Source: Corynebacterium jeikeium (GTDB lineage: Bacteria > Actinomycetota > Actinomycetes > Mycobacteriales > Mycobacteriaceae). Taken from it: a stretch of DNA of 64,000 bases. The notes under the pieces were generated by a model. It was not told the DNA's origin. It was given only the letters and a program-made list of their open reading frames with translations, and did not search any database. Where the stretch lies: the NCBI RefSeq assembly GCF_000738175.1, contig NZ_JFCH01000054.1, forward strand, positions 91,756 through 155,755, written 5' to 3'. How positions within the stretch are numbered: position 1 is the first letter of the stretch; every line of letters starts with the position of its first letter. Made by a program: the position numbers and the translations under genes. Shown in pieces: positions 8,739-18,569 of this stretch.

Positions 8739-10394
8739 ATGACAGCTGAAGGACTACGCCTGGACGCAAGCTGGGTAGACTACGCGCTGGTCGCCCTATA
8801 CTTCGCGTTCGTCCTGGGCATCGGTTGGGCCGCAAAGTCCAAAGTGTCCAGCTCAATCGACTTCTTCCTCTCCGGCCGCTCGCTACCCGCATGGGTGACG
8901 GGCCTGGCCTTCATCTCCGCCAACCTGGGCGCCGTAGAAATCGTGGGCCACTCGGCCAACGGCGTGCAGTACGGCTTCGAAACCATGCACTATTTCTGGA
9001 TCGGCGCGATCCCAGCAATGGTGTTCCTCGGCATCGTGATGATGCCTTTCTACTATGGCTCCAAGGTGCGTTCCGTGCCGGAGTTCATGCTCCGCCGCTT
9101 CGGCAAGGGCGCACACCTGGTCAACGGCCTCTCCTTCGCCGTAGCCCAGCTGCTGATCGCCGGCGTGAACCTGCTGCTGCTGGCCAAGGTGGTTAACTCC
9201 CTGCTCGGCTGGCCGCTATGGGTCACGCTGGTGGTGGCCGCAGCAATCGTGCTGTCGTACATCACCCTCGGTGGCCTTTCCGCCGCCATTTACAACGAGG
9301 TGCTGCAGTTCTTCGTGATCATCGCGGCCCTGCTGCCGCTGACGATGATCGGCCTGCACCAGGTCGGCGGTTGGTCCGGCCTGCAGGAGAAGGTCGCGGA
9401 CCCGTCGCACTTCCACACCTGGCCGGGTACTGAAATCTCGGGCTTCGACAACCCGATCGTCTCCGCCATTGGCCTGGTCTTCGGCCTGGGCTTCGTGCTG
9501 TCCTTCGGTTACTGGACCACCAACTTCGTGGAGGTGCAGCGCTCCATGGCAGCCGATTCGCTGTCGTCTGCACGCAAGACCCCGATCATCGGTGCGTTCC
9601 CGAAGATGTTCATCCCGTTCCTGGTGGTCATCCCGGGCATGGTTGCAGGTGCAACCGTCACCCCGATCATGGATGGTTCCGCCGAGCCGAACGACGCGAT
9701 CTTGTACCTGATGCGTGACCTGCTGCCGAACGGCCTGCTGGGCGTGGCTATCGCGGGTCTGCTGGCCGCGTTCATGGCCGGCATGGCGGCTAACATTTCC
9801 GCCTTCAACACCGTGTTCTCCTACGACATTTGGGAGTCCTACATCGTCAAGGATCGCGACGACGAGTACTACCTCAAGGTCGGCCGTATCGCGACCGTCG
9901 GCGCCACCGTCATTGCCGTGTTCACCGCCCTGCTGGCATCCAACTTCGGCAACATCATGGACTACCTGCAGACGCTGTTCGGCTTCTTCAACGCGCCGCT
10001 GTTCGCCACCTTCATCCTGGGTATGTTCTGGAAGCGCATGACGCCCACCGCAGGTTGGGTGGGCCTCGTTTCCGGTACGGGTGTGGCAATCGTCTACTGG
10101 GCTGTGGCCACCTTCGGCAGCACCGACGCAACCTTCTTCAACCTGCCGGGTCAGGGTACGGCCTTCGTTGCCGCCTCCCTGGCGTTCGTCACGGACATCA
10201 TCGTCTCCGTCCTGGTCTCCCTGGTCACCGAGCCGAAGCCGGACGAGGAGCTGGTGGGCTTCGTCAAGTCCGTCACCCCGAAGGAAAACCTCACGGACGC
10301 CGCCGAGGCCACCCTGCCGTGGTACCGCCGCACCGTCCCGCTGGGCATCCTCTGTCTGGCAATGGTGCTCGTCCTCAACATCGTGTTCGCCTAA
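8739..10394 (+). CDS. Sodium:solute symporter, probably galactose/glucose type
   Basis: SSS-family Na+-coupled transporter of 551 residues with about 13-14 transmembrane helices. The N-terminal region DFFLSGRSLPAWVTGLAFISANLGAVEIVG is typical of the SglT-like branch. The last helix ends the protein. It is followed after 37 bp by a 112-residue membrane protein and then galT-galK, so a sugar substrate, most simply galactose, is inferred from context rather than shown. It probably has its own promoter in the 151-bp upstream gap. Confidence 0.87.
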   Translation: MTAEGLRLDASWVDYALVALYFAFVLGIGWAAKSKVSSSIDFFLSGRSLPAWVTGLAFISANLGAVEIVGHSANGVQYGFETMHYFWIGAIPAMVFLGIVMMPFYYGSKVRSVPEFMLRRFGKGAHLVNGLSFAVAQLLIAGVNLLLLAKVVNSLLGWPLWVTLVVAAAIVLSYITLGGLSAAIYNEVLQFFVIIAALLPLTMIGLHQVGGWSGLQEKVADPSHFHTWPGTEISGFDNPIVSAIGLVFGLGFVLSFGYWTTNFVEVQRSMAADSLSSARKTPIIGAFPKMFIPFLVVIPGMVAGATVTPIMDGSAEPNDAILYLMRDLLPNGLLGVAIAGLLAAFMAGMAANISAFNTVFSYDIWESYIVKDRDDEYYLKVGRIATVGATVIAVFTALLASNFGNIMDYLQTLFGFFNAPLFATFILGMFWKRMTPTAGWVGLVSGTGVAIVYWAVATFGSTDATFFNLPGQGTAFVAASLAFVTDIIVSVLVSLVTEPKPDEELVGFVKSVTPKENLTDAAEATLPWYRRTVPLGILCLAMVLVLNIVFA

Positions 10395-10431
10395 GAGCGC
10401 TTAAACTTTCAGAAAGGAGTGAACGGACACA

Positions 10432-10770
10432 ATGGCTAACAACACGGCTAAGAACACGGCTAAGAAAACCAAGCGTTCCCACATGGCCGGTGCTTTCGAC
10501 ATCCGCAACGTCATCGGCTCCCTCATGGGGCTGTACGGACTTGTGCTTTTGATCAGTTACTTCCTGCTGGACCCGGGCATGGATGTGACCACCGGCGAGC
10601 CGAAGAACGAAACGTATAACCTGGTCTGCGGGCTTGCCATGGTCGTCGTGGCGGCGGTCTTCTTCCTGTGGACCAAGCTGGATCCGATCAAGATTGACGA
10701 AACAGTTGAAACTGCCGAGTCTGCAGATCCCGCCGACTCCGCCGACTCACCGGCCTCGCAATCTAAGTAA
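10432..10770 (+). CDS. Small two-helix membrane protein partnered with the symporter
   Basis: Unknown function; 112 residues. A basic Lys/Thr/Asn-rich N-terminus (about 1-22) precedes two hydrophobic segments (about 30-50 and 64-84) and a Glu/Asp/Ser/Ala-rich tail with SADPADSAD repeats. Strong ribosome site (AAAGGAG). It sits between the symporter and a hairpin terminator, so it is probably co-expressed with the transporter and may be an accessory subunit; that is inference. Confidence 0.75.
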   Translation: MANNTAKNTAKKTKRSHMAGAFDIRNVIGSLMGLYGLVLLISYFLLDPGMDVTTGEPKNETYNLVCGLAMVVVAAVFFLWTKLDPIKIDETVETAESADPADSADSPASQSK

Positions 10771-10777
10771 CCACACT

Positions 10778-10807
10778 TGCCCGCCCCACCTGGAGGCGGG
10801 CATTTTT
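10778..10807 (+). terminator. Intrinsic terminator after symporter unit
   Basis: 8-bp perfect stem TGCCCGCC / GGCGGGCA (10778-10785 and 10795-10802) with a 9-base loop, followed by five T. It separates the symporter pair from galT. Confidence 0.85.
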
Positions 10808-10845
10808 AAACTAAGCACCATCCCCACCCAAGGACCTTTTAGGAA

Positions 10846-11997
10846 GTGATCCACGCTGTGCAGCACGAATTTAAAGTAACCCGAACCACGCTGGCGGACG
10901 GCCGCGAGCTGCTGTACTTCGACGACGAACCGGCTTATGTTGGGGGGGAGAAACAGCGCGAGCTGCACGATTCCCGCGACCTGCCGCAGGCCACCACGGA
11001 ATCCGAGATGCGCCAGGATCCCCTGACGGGCCAGTGGTACGTCTACGCTGCGCACCGCATGAACCGCACGTTCATGCCCCCGGCCAACGAGAACCCACTG
11101 GCTCCCACCAAGCCCGGCGAGCTGCCCACCGAGGTGCCCGCCGACGACTACGACGTGGTGGTCTTCGAGAACCGCTTCCCGTCCCTGTCGGTCCACATGG
11201 AGGTGTCGGAGGACTTCGCCACCAACGTCGACGGCCAGGAGCTATTTCCCCGCAAGCCCGCCATCGGCCGCTGCGAGGTCGTGTGCTTCACCCCGGACGT
11301 GAACTCCTCGTTTAGGGATCTGCCATACGAACGCGCCCGCACGGTCGTTGAGGCCTGGGCGCACCGCACCGCCGAGCTTTCCGCCATTGAGGGCATTCGC
11401 TACGTTTTCCCCTTCGAAAACCGCGGTAAGGAGATCGGCGTGACCCTGCAGCACCCGCACGGCCAGATCTACTCTTATCCTTTCGTCCCACCGCGCGCCG
11501 CCGAGGTGGCTGCACGCGCTCGGGCGTTTAGGGAGCAAACCGGAAAGGATCTTTTTGACGCCACCTTGTCCGCCGAAAAGGCATCCGGCACCCGCGTACT
11601 CTTGGCCGGTGAGCACTTCACGGCCTATGTTCCGGCGGCAGCGAAGTGGCCGGTGGAGGTCATCCTCATGGCTAACCGGGCGGTCCCGGATTTCGCGGCG
11701 CTGAGTGACGAGGAGAAGGACGAGCTGACCCGCTTCTACCTAGATCTGCTGGGCCGCATGGATCGCTTCTTCGAGGGCGTGGAGCGCACCCCCTACATCG
11801 CCGCCTGGAACCAGGCGCCGGTGGGGGAGGACCGGGAGAACGGTCGCCTGTACTTGCAGCTGTATTCGATGATGCGCTCCCCAGGCCGCATGAAGTTCTT
11901 GGCCGGTAGCGAGTCGGGCCAGGAGGCCTGGATCTCCGACACCACCCCGGAGAGGATCGCGGAGCGCTTCCGGGAGGTCGCCGACAATGCCAACTAA
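10846..11997 (+). CDS. galT: Galactose-1-phosphate uridylyltransferase
   Basis: Leloir pathway: exchanges UMP between UDP-glucose and galactose-1-phosphate. The 383 residues contain the active-site HPHGQ (TLQHPHGQIYSYPF), FPFENRG and the C-terminal EDRENGRLYLQLYSMMRSP region. The start is uncertain: GTG 10846 gives the listed length, and a GTG at 10858 is better placed after AGGAAG. The 3' end overlaps galK by 11 bp. No galE is present in the window. Confidence 0.95.
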   Translation: MIHAVQHEFKVTRTTLADGRELLYFDDEPAYVGGEKQRELHDSRDLPQATTESEMRQDPLTGQWYVYAAHRMNRTFMPPANENPLAPTKPGELPTEVPADDYDVVVFENRFPSLSVHMEVSEDFATNVDGQELFPRKPAIGRCEVVCFTPDVNSSFRDLPYERARTVVEAWAHRTAELSAIEGIRYVFPFENRGKEIGVTLQHPHGQIYSYPFVPPRAAEVAARARAFREQTGKDLFDATLSAEKASGTRVLLAGEHFTAYVPAAAKWPVEVILMANRAVPDFAALSDEEKDELTRFYLDLLGRMDRFFEGVERTPYIAAWNQAPVGEDRENGRLYLQLYSMMRSPGRMKFLAGSESGQEAWISDTTPERIAERFREVADNAN

Positions 11998-13261
11998 CGA
12001 AACCCCAACTAACCAAACCAACGCAGCACAAAACGCCGCTACTCGACACTGGCTGCAGACCCGCTCCGAGGAGCAGGGCACTGCCGACGCACAGTCCCTG
12101 TTCCAGCAGGTCTACGGCTACGAACCGGCGGGCGTGTGGTCCGCGCCGGGGCGCGTGAACCTGATCGGCGAACACGTCGACTACGCCGATGGCATCAGCC
12201 TGCCCTTCGCGCTTTCCCAGCGCACCTACGTGGCAGCCGCCAAGAACGACGATGGCGTGTACCGCGTGGCCTCCCGCTTCGGCGACCCCGCGGAGGTTGT
12301 CCACTTTGAGATTCCCGTCGCCGAGGTCGGCCCCGGTAACCCCGCCAACTGGGCGGGGTACGCCGTCGGCGCCATCTGGGCCGCTACCGAGGCTGGTCTG
12401 ATGCCCGCCGGAGGACTGGACCTCGCCATCGAGTCCGACGTTCCCGTCGGCGCGGGGCTCTCCAGTTCCGCTGCACTGGAATGCTCGGCGGCCCTCGCGG
12501 CCTTCGACCTATACGGCGGCGCGCACCTCGATGATGCGGCTCGCAACGGGCTCATGGGGGCGTCCATAAGAGCAGAGAACGAGGTAGTCGGCGCCTCGAC
12601 GGGCGGGCTTGACCAGCGTATTTCGCTGTTCGGCCAGGCTGGCCACGCGCTGGCCATCGACTTCGCCGAAGACAGTGCCACCCAGGTGCCTTTCGACATC
12701 GCGGCGCGGGGGCTGGCGATCCTCATCATGAATACGAATGCCCCGCACCAGCTGAACGATGGGCAATACGCTGCGCGGCGCGCCGTGATCGACGGGGTGA
12801 CCGCCGACCTGGGCGTCAGCAGCCTGCGCTTCGCCGAGGAGGCCGAGGACGCCTCCGTGGGCTGGGCCAAGTCCAACGACATGGATCCGGTGGTGGTGGC
12901 CGCCCGCGTGCGCCACGTGGTCAGCGAGATCGACCGCACGGCCGAGGCGATCCGCCAGGTCAGTGCCGGGGACATGGAGGCCTTCGGACGGTCGATGCAG
13001 GGCAGCCACGCCTCCCTGCGCGATGACTACGAGGTCACCGTTCCGGAGCTGGATACTGCTGTGGACGTTGCGATGGCCGAGGGCGCGCTGGGTGCCCGCA
13101 TGACCGGTGGCGGCTTCGGCGGCTCCGCGATTGCGCTGCTGCGCGAGGATCAGGTGGAGGCCACGGCCGCAGCGGTGGCCAGGGCCTTCGCGGAGAAGGG
13201 ATTCAACGAGCCCGAGTTCGTGGTCGCCCTGCCGAGCGACGGCGCGCACCGGAACGCTTAA
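11987..13261 (+). CDS. galK: Galactokinase
   Basis: GHMP-family kinase phosphorylating galactose at C1. The 424 residues show the galactokinase signature GRVNLIGEHVDY with substrate-binding residues, the ATP loop VPVGAGLSSSAALE and the C-terminal MTGGGFGGSAIAL. The ATG lies inside the galT 3' end, which implies translational coupling. The N-terminus has a Thr/Asn-rich extension of about 25 residues before the conserved part. Confidence 0.96.
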   Translation: MPTNETPTNQTNAAQNAATRHWLQTRSEEQGTADAQSLFQQVYGYEPAGVWSAPGRVNLIGEHVDYADGISLPFALSQRTYVAAAKNDDGVYRVASRFGDPAEVVHFEIPVAEVGPGNPANWAGYAVGAIWAATEAGLMPAGGLDLAIESDVPVGAGLSSSAALECSAALAAFDLYGGAHLDDAARNGLMGASIRAENEVVGASTGGLDQRISLFGQAGHALAIDFAEDSATQVPFDIAARGLAILIMNTNAPHQLNDGQYAARRAVIDGVTADLGVSSLRFAEEAEDASVGWAKSNDMDPVVVAARVRHVVSEIDRTAEAIRQVSAGDMEAFGRSMQGSHASLRDDYEVTVPELDTAVDVAMAEGALGARMTGGGFGGSAIALLREDQVEATAAAVARAFAEKGFNEPEFVVALPSDGAHRNA

Positions 13262-13358
13262 GCGGCTAACTTTGAGCAACGCTTGCGCGCTGCCTGGGCG
13301 CCGAGCAAAGTAACAGCTAAATAGCTTATTTGGTTAGCCCCGAGTAAGGTGTTCACCC

Positions 13359-13775
13359 GTGTTGCGAACCATGCTGAAATCAAAGATCCACCGTGCAACG
13401 GTCACTCAGGCCGACCTGCACTACGTCGGCTCGTGCACCATCGACGCTGATCTGATGGAAGCTGCCGACATCCTCGAAGGCGAGCAGATCGATATCGTCG
13501 ATATCGATAACGGCAATCGCCTGACGACCTACGCCATCACCGGCGACCGGGGCACCGGCGTGATCGGCATCAACGGTGCCGCCGCGCGTCTGATCAGCCC
13601 CGGCGACCTCGTCATCATCATCGGCTACGCCCAGTACAGCGAGGAAGACCTGAAGAACTACGCCTCGCGCGTGGTCTTCGTGGACGAAAACAACAAGCAG
13701 GTGGAGCTCGGCGGAGACCCGGCCCACGTGCCGGACGGCTCGGGGCTAAAGAACCCGCGCCACCCGGAGGCCTAG
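13359..13775 (+). CDS. panD: Aspartate 1-decarboxylase
   Basis: Makes beta-alanine for pantothenate. Pyruvoyl enzyme: the self-cleavage site is Gly24-Ser25 in HYVGSCTID, counted from the GTG at 13359, which gives the same N-terminus ([15 protein letters not shown]) as the mycobacterial enzyme; an ATG at 13371 is the alternative. The [12 protein letters not shown] region is conserved. 138 residues. The stop overlaps, by four bases, the stop of the convergent lipoprotein gene. Separated from panC by the galactose cluster. Confidence 0.96.
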   Translation: MLRTMLKSKIHRATVTQADLHYVGSCTIDADLMEAADILEGEQIDIVDIDNGNRLTTYAITGDRGTGVIGINGAAARLISPGDLVIIIGYAQYSEEDLKNYASRVVFVDENNKQVELGGDPAHVPDGSGLKNPRHPEA

Positions 13776-14983
13776 CTGATCTCGTAGTTCCCGTCGTCGT
13801 TGCGCTCTACGTGGAGGCGCCACAGCGGGATTCCTTCTTTCTCTAGAGCTTCTTTAGTCGCCGAGAGCGTCTTCAGACCGGTAACTACGAAGTCGGTGTT
13901 GCCGAATCGTAGGCCAACCTCCGAGCAGTAACGCTGGCTGCCTTTGCCTTCATCGGACAAGGCTTGCAGAGTGCCTTCCGCCCTCAACACCTCGAACTCA
14001 CCGTTGGGAGCCTGTACGCCGATCTCGGTCGGGGGAACGAGCGGTGCCCTGTCCTCGTAGTCATACTCCACCTCGACACAGAGCTTGCTGTAGTCCCGCG
14101 GATTGTCGATGAGGACCTCAGAATCTTTCAGCTTCATCTCCACCTTGCCGATTCCCATCTCTTCAGTGGTCGACTCGTCCTTGCCCTTGGCCTTGTCGCG
14201 GGCTTCGCGGAAGCTATCGTCCACGAGATCCATCTCGACGCGATCACCGATCTCCAGCGGACCGTCAGCTTCGCCGATGTTCGCTTCCTTACCTTCGAGC
14301 TCCTGGTAGCGGTTTGCCAGGTTTGTCAATGAACGCAGCAGGGGTTTGACGGAATCACAGGTGAAGGTGGAGATAACCTCCGCGTATTCCAGTGGAGTGC
14401 CCTCCGGGCCGGCAAGCACGCACATATCTTGCATCTCGATGGATTGCCACCCCTTAAGGCCCTCATCGGATAGATCGTTCCATTCGGCATCGTTGGGGGC
14501 CATGTTGTCGAGGTTGGAGCCGTGCTTAGTGGCGGATAGTCCGGCATAAATCGACGTATCTTTGAGCTCTTCTGGCTGGTCGCCGCTTACCTGTGGCTTT
14601 ACATAACCAGAACAAGTCTCCTCGTTGACGTAGACATCGGCCGAATCTAGCGGAATCATCTTCGCGCCATCCACGTAGGCGCTGTCGTAAAACTTCTGGT
14701 CCAGCTTGCAGTCGCTGAACTTGCCATCGGCGAAGATCTCTCGCAGCTGGTCGTCGCTGATCTCCGTGGAAACCTCCGAGTAGCTGCTCGGAGCGGGCTG
14801 CCCTTCGTTACCACCGGAGTCGCCGTTCTGGCCCCCGTAGGAGATCTCTTCACTGGCGCCCTCTGGGCGCTGGAAAGCAGAGCAGCTGGCGGTGAAAGTC
14901 AAAGCGCCCGCAGCTAGACAGGCCGTCAGAGCGCGGGCATAAGCACGAGCGTGGCTGCGGGTAGTGGGGCGTGAAGAAGACAT
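13772..14983 (-). CDS. Putative lipoprotein of unknown function
   Basis: 403 residues with a lipoprotein signal: basic N-terminus, hydrophobic stretch and lipobox ending at Cys34 (LTFTASC). The mature part is acidic, begins with a Gly/Ser/Asn-rich linker and contains several spaced Cys residues that could form disulfides outside the membrane. I do not recognise the family; DUF3558-type lipoproteins are only a loose possibility. It occupies the slot where M. tuberculosis has coaX, and is transcribed against panD with overlapping stop codons. Ribosome site AGGAAG upstream of the ATG. Confidence 0.75.
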   Translation of the reverse strand: MSSSRPTTRSHARAYARALTACLAAGALTFTASCSAFQRPEGASEEISYGGQNGDSGGNEGQPAPSSYSEVSTEISDDQLREIFADGKFSDCKLDQKFYDSAYVDGAKMIPLDSADVYVNEETCSGYVKPQVSGDQPEELKDTSIYAGLSATKHGSNLDNMAPNDAEWNDLSDEGLKGWQSIEMQDMCVLAGPEGTPLEYAEVISTFTCDSVKPLLRSLTNLANRYQELEGKEANIGEADGPLEIGDRVEMDLVDDSFREARDKAKGKDESTTEEMGIGKVEMKLKDSEVLIDNPRDYSKLCVEVEYDYEDRAPLVPPTEIGVQAPNGEFEVLRAEGTLQALSDEGKGSQRYCSEVGLRFGNTDFVVTGLKTLSATKEALEKEGIPLWRLHVERNDDGNYEIS

Positions 14984-15157
14984 GTCGAGTGCTTCCTTTA
15001 TTTTCTGGTTGCGACTATTTCCGGTTATGGCTGGTGAAACTTACTGACTGGTGGAAGTTACCTAGGAGTAAGGGGAACAAAACGTCTTATGTTCCCTAAA
15101 GCTAACACCCCCGGGCGACCTGCATGCCTCAATCGATTACCTGTCCGCCCCATGCGC

Positions 15158-15174
15158 TAGGCTTTGTAAGCGTG
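15158..15174 (+). promoter_or_regulatory. Probable leaderless promoter of lysS
   Basis: A -10-like TAGGCT (15158-15163) lies 8 bp before the GTG at 15172. No Shine-Dalgarno is seen before that GTG, so transcription probably starts at or next to the start codon. Confidence 0.55.
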
Positions 15175-16779
15175 ACTGACGCAGCAAATACCCCCGCACA
15201 AGACCTGCCCGAACAGCTACGCATCCGCCGTGAAAAGCGGCAGCGCATCCTCGAATCCGGCAAGGACGCTTACCCGGTAGAGGTGCCACGCACCCACTCC
15301 CTGGCCGAGGTGCGCGCAAAGTGGGCAGTGAAGAAGACTGACGGTGAAACTGAAGAGCAGCCGGTTGAGGCAGAGGGCGTCACTTACCTCGCCGCAGGCG
15401 ACGAAACCCAGGACGTAGTGAGCGTGACCGGGCGCCTGATCTTCATGCGCAACACCGGCAAGCTGTGCTTCGCCACCCTGCAGGATGGCGACGGGACGCA
15501 GCTGCAGGCCATGCTCTCCCTGGCGGAGGTCGGCGAGGACGCACTCGCGGCCTGGAAGGCCGACGTGGATCTCGGCGACTTCATCGGTGTGACCGGTCGC
15601 GTGATCGCCTCCCGCCGCGGCGAGCTATCCGTCATGGCCAGCGAGTGGGTCATGGCTGCCAAGGCCCTGCGCCCGCTGCCCGTGGCGTTCGCAGAAATGA
15701 ACGAAGAAACCCGCGTGCGTCAGCGCTACAACGACCTGATCGTGCGCGAGGAGGCCCGCAAGAATGCAATGACGCGCGTGAAGGTCATCCGCGCGCTGCG
15801 CGACTACATGGAGGGCGAGGGCTTCGTAGAGATCGAAACCCCAATGCTGCAGACTCTGCACGGTGGCGCGGCGGCTCGACCGTTCGTCACGCACTCCAAC
15901 GCGCTGGACATCGACCTGTACCTGCGAATCGCGCCGGAGCTGTTCCTGAAGCGCGCCGTGGTGGGCGGCATCGACCGCGTCTTCGAGATCAACCGCAACT
16001 TCCGTAACGAGGGCGTGGACAAGTCCCACTCCCCGGAGTTCGCAATGCTGGAGACCTACGCTGCATGGGGCGACTACGACGACTGCGCCCGCACCACTCG
16101 CGAATCCATCCAGTACATCGTGGACCAGCTGACCAAGGGCACCGACCTGGAGGGCACCGGCAAGGTGCGCCTCGCCGACGGCACCGAGTTCGACTTCGGC
16201 GGGGAGTGGAAGGAAATCGAGATGTACCCCTCGCTGAACGAGGCGCTTGCGCGCAAGTACCCCGGCCAGCCAGAGGTGACGATCGACTCCACCGTTGAGG
16301 AACTGCAGAAAATCGCCAAGGTCATCGGCCTGGACGTTCCCGCGAAGGGCGGCTGGGGTCACGGAAAACTGGTGGAGGAGATCTGGGAAGTCCTGTGCGA
16401 GGATCAGCTGGAAGGCCCCATCTTCGTGCGTAACTTCCCCGTGGAGACCTCCCCGCTGACCCGCCAGCACCGCAGCAAGCCGGGTGTCACTGAGAAGTGG
16501 GACCTGTACGTCCGCGGATTCGAGCTGGCCACCGGCTACTCTGAGCTAGTCGACCCGGTTATTCAGCGCGAGCGCTTCGAGGATCAGGCACGCCTGGCGG
16601 CCAATGGCGACGATGAAGCCATGCGCCTGGACGAGGACTTCCTGGCTGCCATGGAGCAGGGCATGCCACCGACAGCTGGCACCGGCATGGGCATCGACCG
16701 ACTGCTGATGGCCCTGACCGGCCTGGGCATCCGCGAGACCGTGCTGTTCCCGATCGTGAAGCCGGAGCGCGAGAACTAG
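15172..16779 (+). CDS. lysS: Lysyl-tRNA synthetase, class II
   Basis: Charges tRNA-Lys. The protein has an N-terminal OB-fold anticodon domain (about 70-180) and the class II core: motif 1 region ending [10 protein letters not shown], motif 2 [20 protein letters not shown] and motif 3 [15 protein letters not shown]. The GTG at 15172 (535 residues, [10 protein letters not shown]) is preferred to the in-frame ATG at 15124, because a -10-like box sits just upstream and the extra residues do not look conserved. Confidence 0.96.
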   Translation: MTDAANTPAQDLPEQLRIRREKRQRILESGKDAYPVEVPRTHSLAEVRAKWAVKKTDGETEEQPVEAEGVTYLAAGDETQDVVSVTGRLIFMRNTGKLCFATLQDGDGTQLQAMLSLAEVGEDALAAWKADVDLGDFIGVTGRVIASRRGELSVMASEWVMAAKALRPLPVAFAEMNEETRVRQRYNDLIVREEARKNAMTRVKVIRALRDYMEGEGFVEIETPMLQTLHGGAAARPFVTHSNALDIDLYLRIAPELFLKRAVVGGIDRVFEINRNFRNEGVDKSHSPEFAMLETYAAWGDYDDCARTTRESIQYIVDQLTKGTDLEGTGKVRLADGTEFDFGGEWKEIEMYPSLNEALARKYPGQPEVTIDSTVEELQKIAKVIGLDVPAKGGWGHGKLVEEIWEVLCEDQLEGPIFVRNFPVETSPLTRQHRSKPGVTEKWDLYVRGFELATGYSELVDPVIQRERFEDQARLAANGDDEAMRLDEDFLAAMEQGMPPTAGTGMGIDRLLMALTGLGIRETVLFPIVKPEREN

Positions 16780-17092
16780 CGGCCAAACACCGACAGTCGA
16801 CTGGCCACGAGGGCTGGCCGACTGGCCACGAGGGGGAGGGGCGCAGGAGTAGGGGCGCAGGAGTAGGGGCGCAGGAGTAGGGGGGGCTGCGCGCCTGCGA
16901 AAAGCGGGCGCAGGCAGCTCGAAAACTAGGGGAGTAGCTGGCGTGCAGCTCGCCCGTGTGGGTGTAATTCAATCTATATTTTGGCCCAAAGTGTGATGCG
17001 CGCCATTATCCTGGTTTATGCTACGTACATAATTATCCGCACATGCAGATATGAGATTTGCGCTGACAACCAGTGAAAGGTGGCCGCACGAA
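16780..17092. repeat. Gene-free gap with tandem repeats and hairpin after lysS
   Basis: 313 bp without a convincing gene. It contains two copies of ACTGGCCACGAGGG (16800-16813 and 16821-16834), three perfect 14-bp repeats AGGGGCGCAGGAGT (16837-16878), and then a GC-rich hairpin around 16888-16912 (CTGCGC...GCGCAG) lacking a T run. The 3' part (about 16970-17070) is AT-rich and holds the fadE promoter region. M. tuberculosis has lsr2 in this slot; none is seen here. Confidence 0.7.
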
Positions 17093-18511
17093 ATGAGCGA
17101 CCGAAGCAAGCGTGCCGATTCAACTCCTGGCCTGAACAACATCAAGCGAGACGCAATCGGTACCGTCATGGGAGTCCTGACGAAGTTCACCGGCTCCGAC
17201 CTGGCAGAGAAGTACGGTCTGAGCAAGAAGGTGGACCGCGTTGCCTACCAGTCCACCAAGACCGGCATGCGCACCCTCGGTGCCGTGAACCGCCAGTTCA
17301 AGAAGATCAAGGGCTCCGGCAAGCCGGTACGCCTGGCCAACCAGACCACCGACGAGAACAACCAGCCCGTCCCGACCGAAGCACCGGCACCGGGCAAGGC
17401 ACCGTTCGACCTGACCCCGACCGAGGATCAGGAAATGATCGTCGCCGCCGTGCGCGAGTTCGCTGAAGAGCGCCTGCGCCCGACCGGCCACGACCAGAAC
17501 GAGGCATCCGAGCCGGCAGAAGGCCTGCTGGAAGCTGCCGCCGAGCTGGGCGTTGCCCTGATCAACCTGCCGGAAGAGTACGAGGGCATTGCCTCCGCCT
17601 CCGGCGCTACCACCAACGCTCTGATCGCCGAGGCCCTGGCATTCGGCGACATGGGCCAGGCCGTCGCCATCCTGGCACCGGCCGGTGTGGCCAACGTCAT
17701 CACCAACTACGGTGACGACTCCCAGCAGAAGACCTACCTGCCGGAGTTCGCGGGCGAGTCCGTCCCGGCTTCCGCAGTGGTCGTCTCCGAGTCCCGCCCG
17801 CTGTTCGACCCGTTCACCCTGCAGACCACCGCCGTCCGCGAGGGCGACGACATCGTCATCAACGGCGTGAAGACCATGGTTCCGAACGCAGGCAAGGCTG
17901 AGCTGTTCGTCATTGCAGTAAACCTCGACGGCGAAAACACCTTCGTTATCGTCGAGTCCGACACCGAGGGCTTGGTCGTCGAGGCTGACCCGTCCATGGG
18001 GCTGCGCGCCGCTGCTCTGGGTCGCGTCCTGCTGAAGGACGTCCGCGTCCCGGCCAGCCAGCTGCTGGGTGGCAAGGACCTACCCGCCGACGAGCGCAAG
18101 GAAAACTACGCGGAGATCATCCGCCGCTCCCGCCTGGGCTGGGCCGCTCTGGCAGCCGGCACCGGCGAGGCAATCCTCGAGTACACCAAGAAGTACGTCA
18201 ACGAGCGCGAAGCATTCGGCGAGCCGATCTCGCACCGCCAGGCAGTGGCCTTCATGGTCGCCAACCTGCGCATCGAGCTCGATGGCCTGCGCCTGATCCT
18301 GCTGCGCGGTGTTTCCCGCCTGGATCAGGGCCTGTCCTTCAACCGCGAAGCTGGCCTTGCCCGCCGCTACGCATCCGACAAGGGCATGGTTATGGGCCTC
18401 GACGGCGTGCAGCTGCTCGGTGGCCACGGCTTCACCAAGGAGCACCCGGTCGAGCGCTGGTACCGCGACATGCGCGCCATCGGCATCGCCGAGGGCGTAG
18501 TCGTCGTCTAA
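17093..18511 (+). CDS. Acyl-CoA dehydrogenase (FadE24-like)
   Basis: FAD-dependent acyl-CoA dehydrogenase for the first step of beta-oxidation. The 472 residues have an N-terminal extension of about 110 residues before the standard dehydrogenase fold (DLTPTEDQEMIVAAVREFAEE...). Conserved parts include the C-terminal LDGVQLLGGHGFTKEHPVERWYRDMRA and a terminal AEG in the place of the usual catalytic Glu loop. The ATG at 17093 follows GAAAGG. With the next gene (402 residues) it matches in size and order the adjacent FadE24/FadE23 pair of mycobacteria, so the two may form one enzyme; that assignment is inferred. Confidence 0.88.
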   Translation: MSDRSKRADSTPGLNNIKRDAIGTVMGVLTKFTGSDLAEKYGLSKKVDRVAYQSTKTGMRTLGAVNRQFKKIKGSGKPVRLANQTTDENNQPVPTEAPAPGKAPFDLTPTEDQEMIVAAVREFAEERLRPTGHDQNEASEPAEGLLEAAAELGVALINLPEEYEGIASASGATTNALIAEALAFGDMGQAVAILAPAGVANVITNYGDDSQQKTYLPEFAGESVPASAVVVSESRPLFDPFTLQTTAVREGDDIVINGVKTMVPNAGKAELFVIAVNLDGENTFVIVESDTEGLVVEADPSMGLRAAALGRVLLKDVRVPASQLLGGKDLPADERKENYAEIIRRSRLGWAALAAGTGEAILEYTKKYVNEREAFGEPISHRQAVAFMVANLRIELDGLRLILLRGVSRLDQGLSFNREAGLARRYASDKGMVMGLDGVQLLGGHGFTKEHPVERWYRDMRAIGIAEGVVVV

Positions 18512-18569
18512 CCCCGCCACAATTCGAATCCATATCGAATAAGCACAAGGAACTTCAAGGAACCACATC

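Noticed and set aside
15124..15171. ATG 15124 as lysS start
   Set aside because: It lies upstream of the TAGGCT -10 box and would add 16 unconserved residues without a ribosome site.
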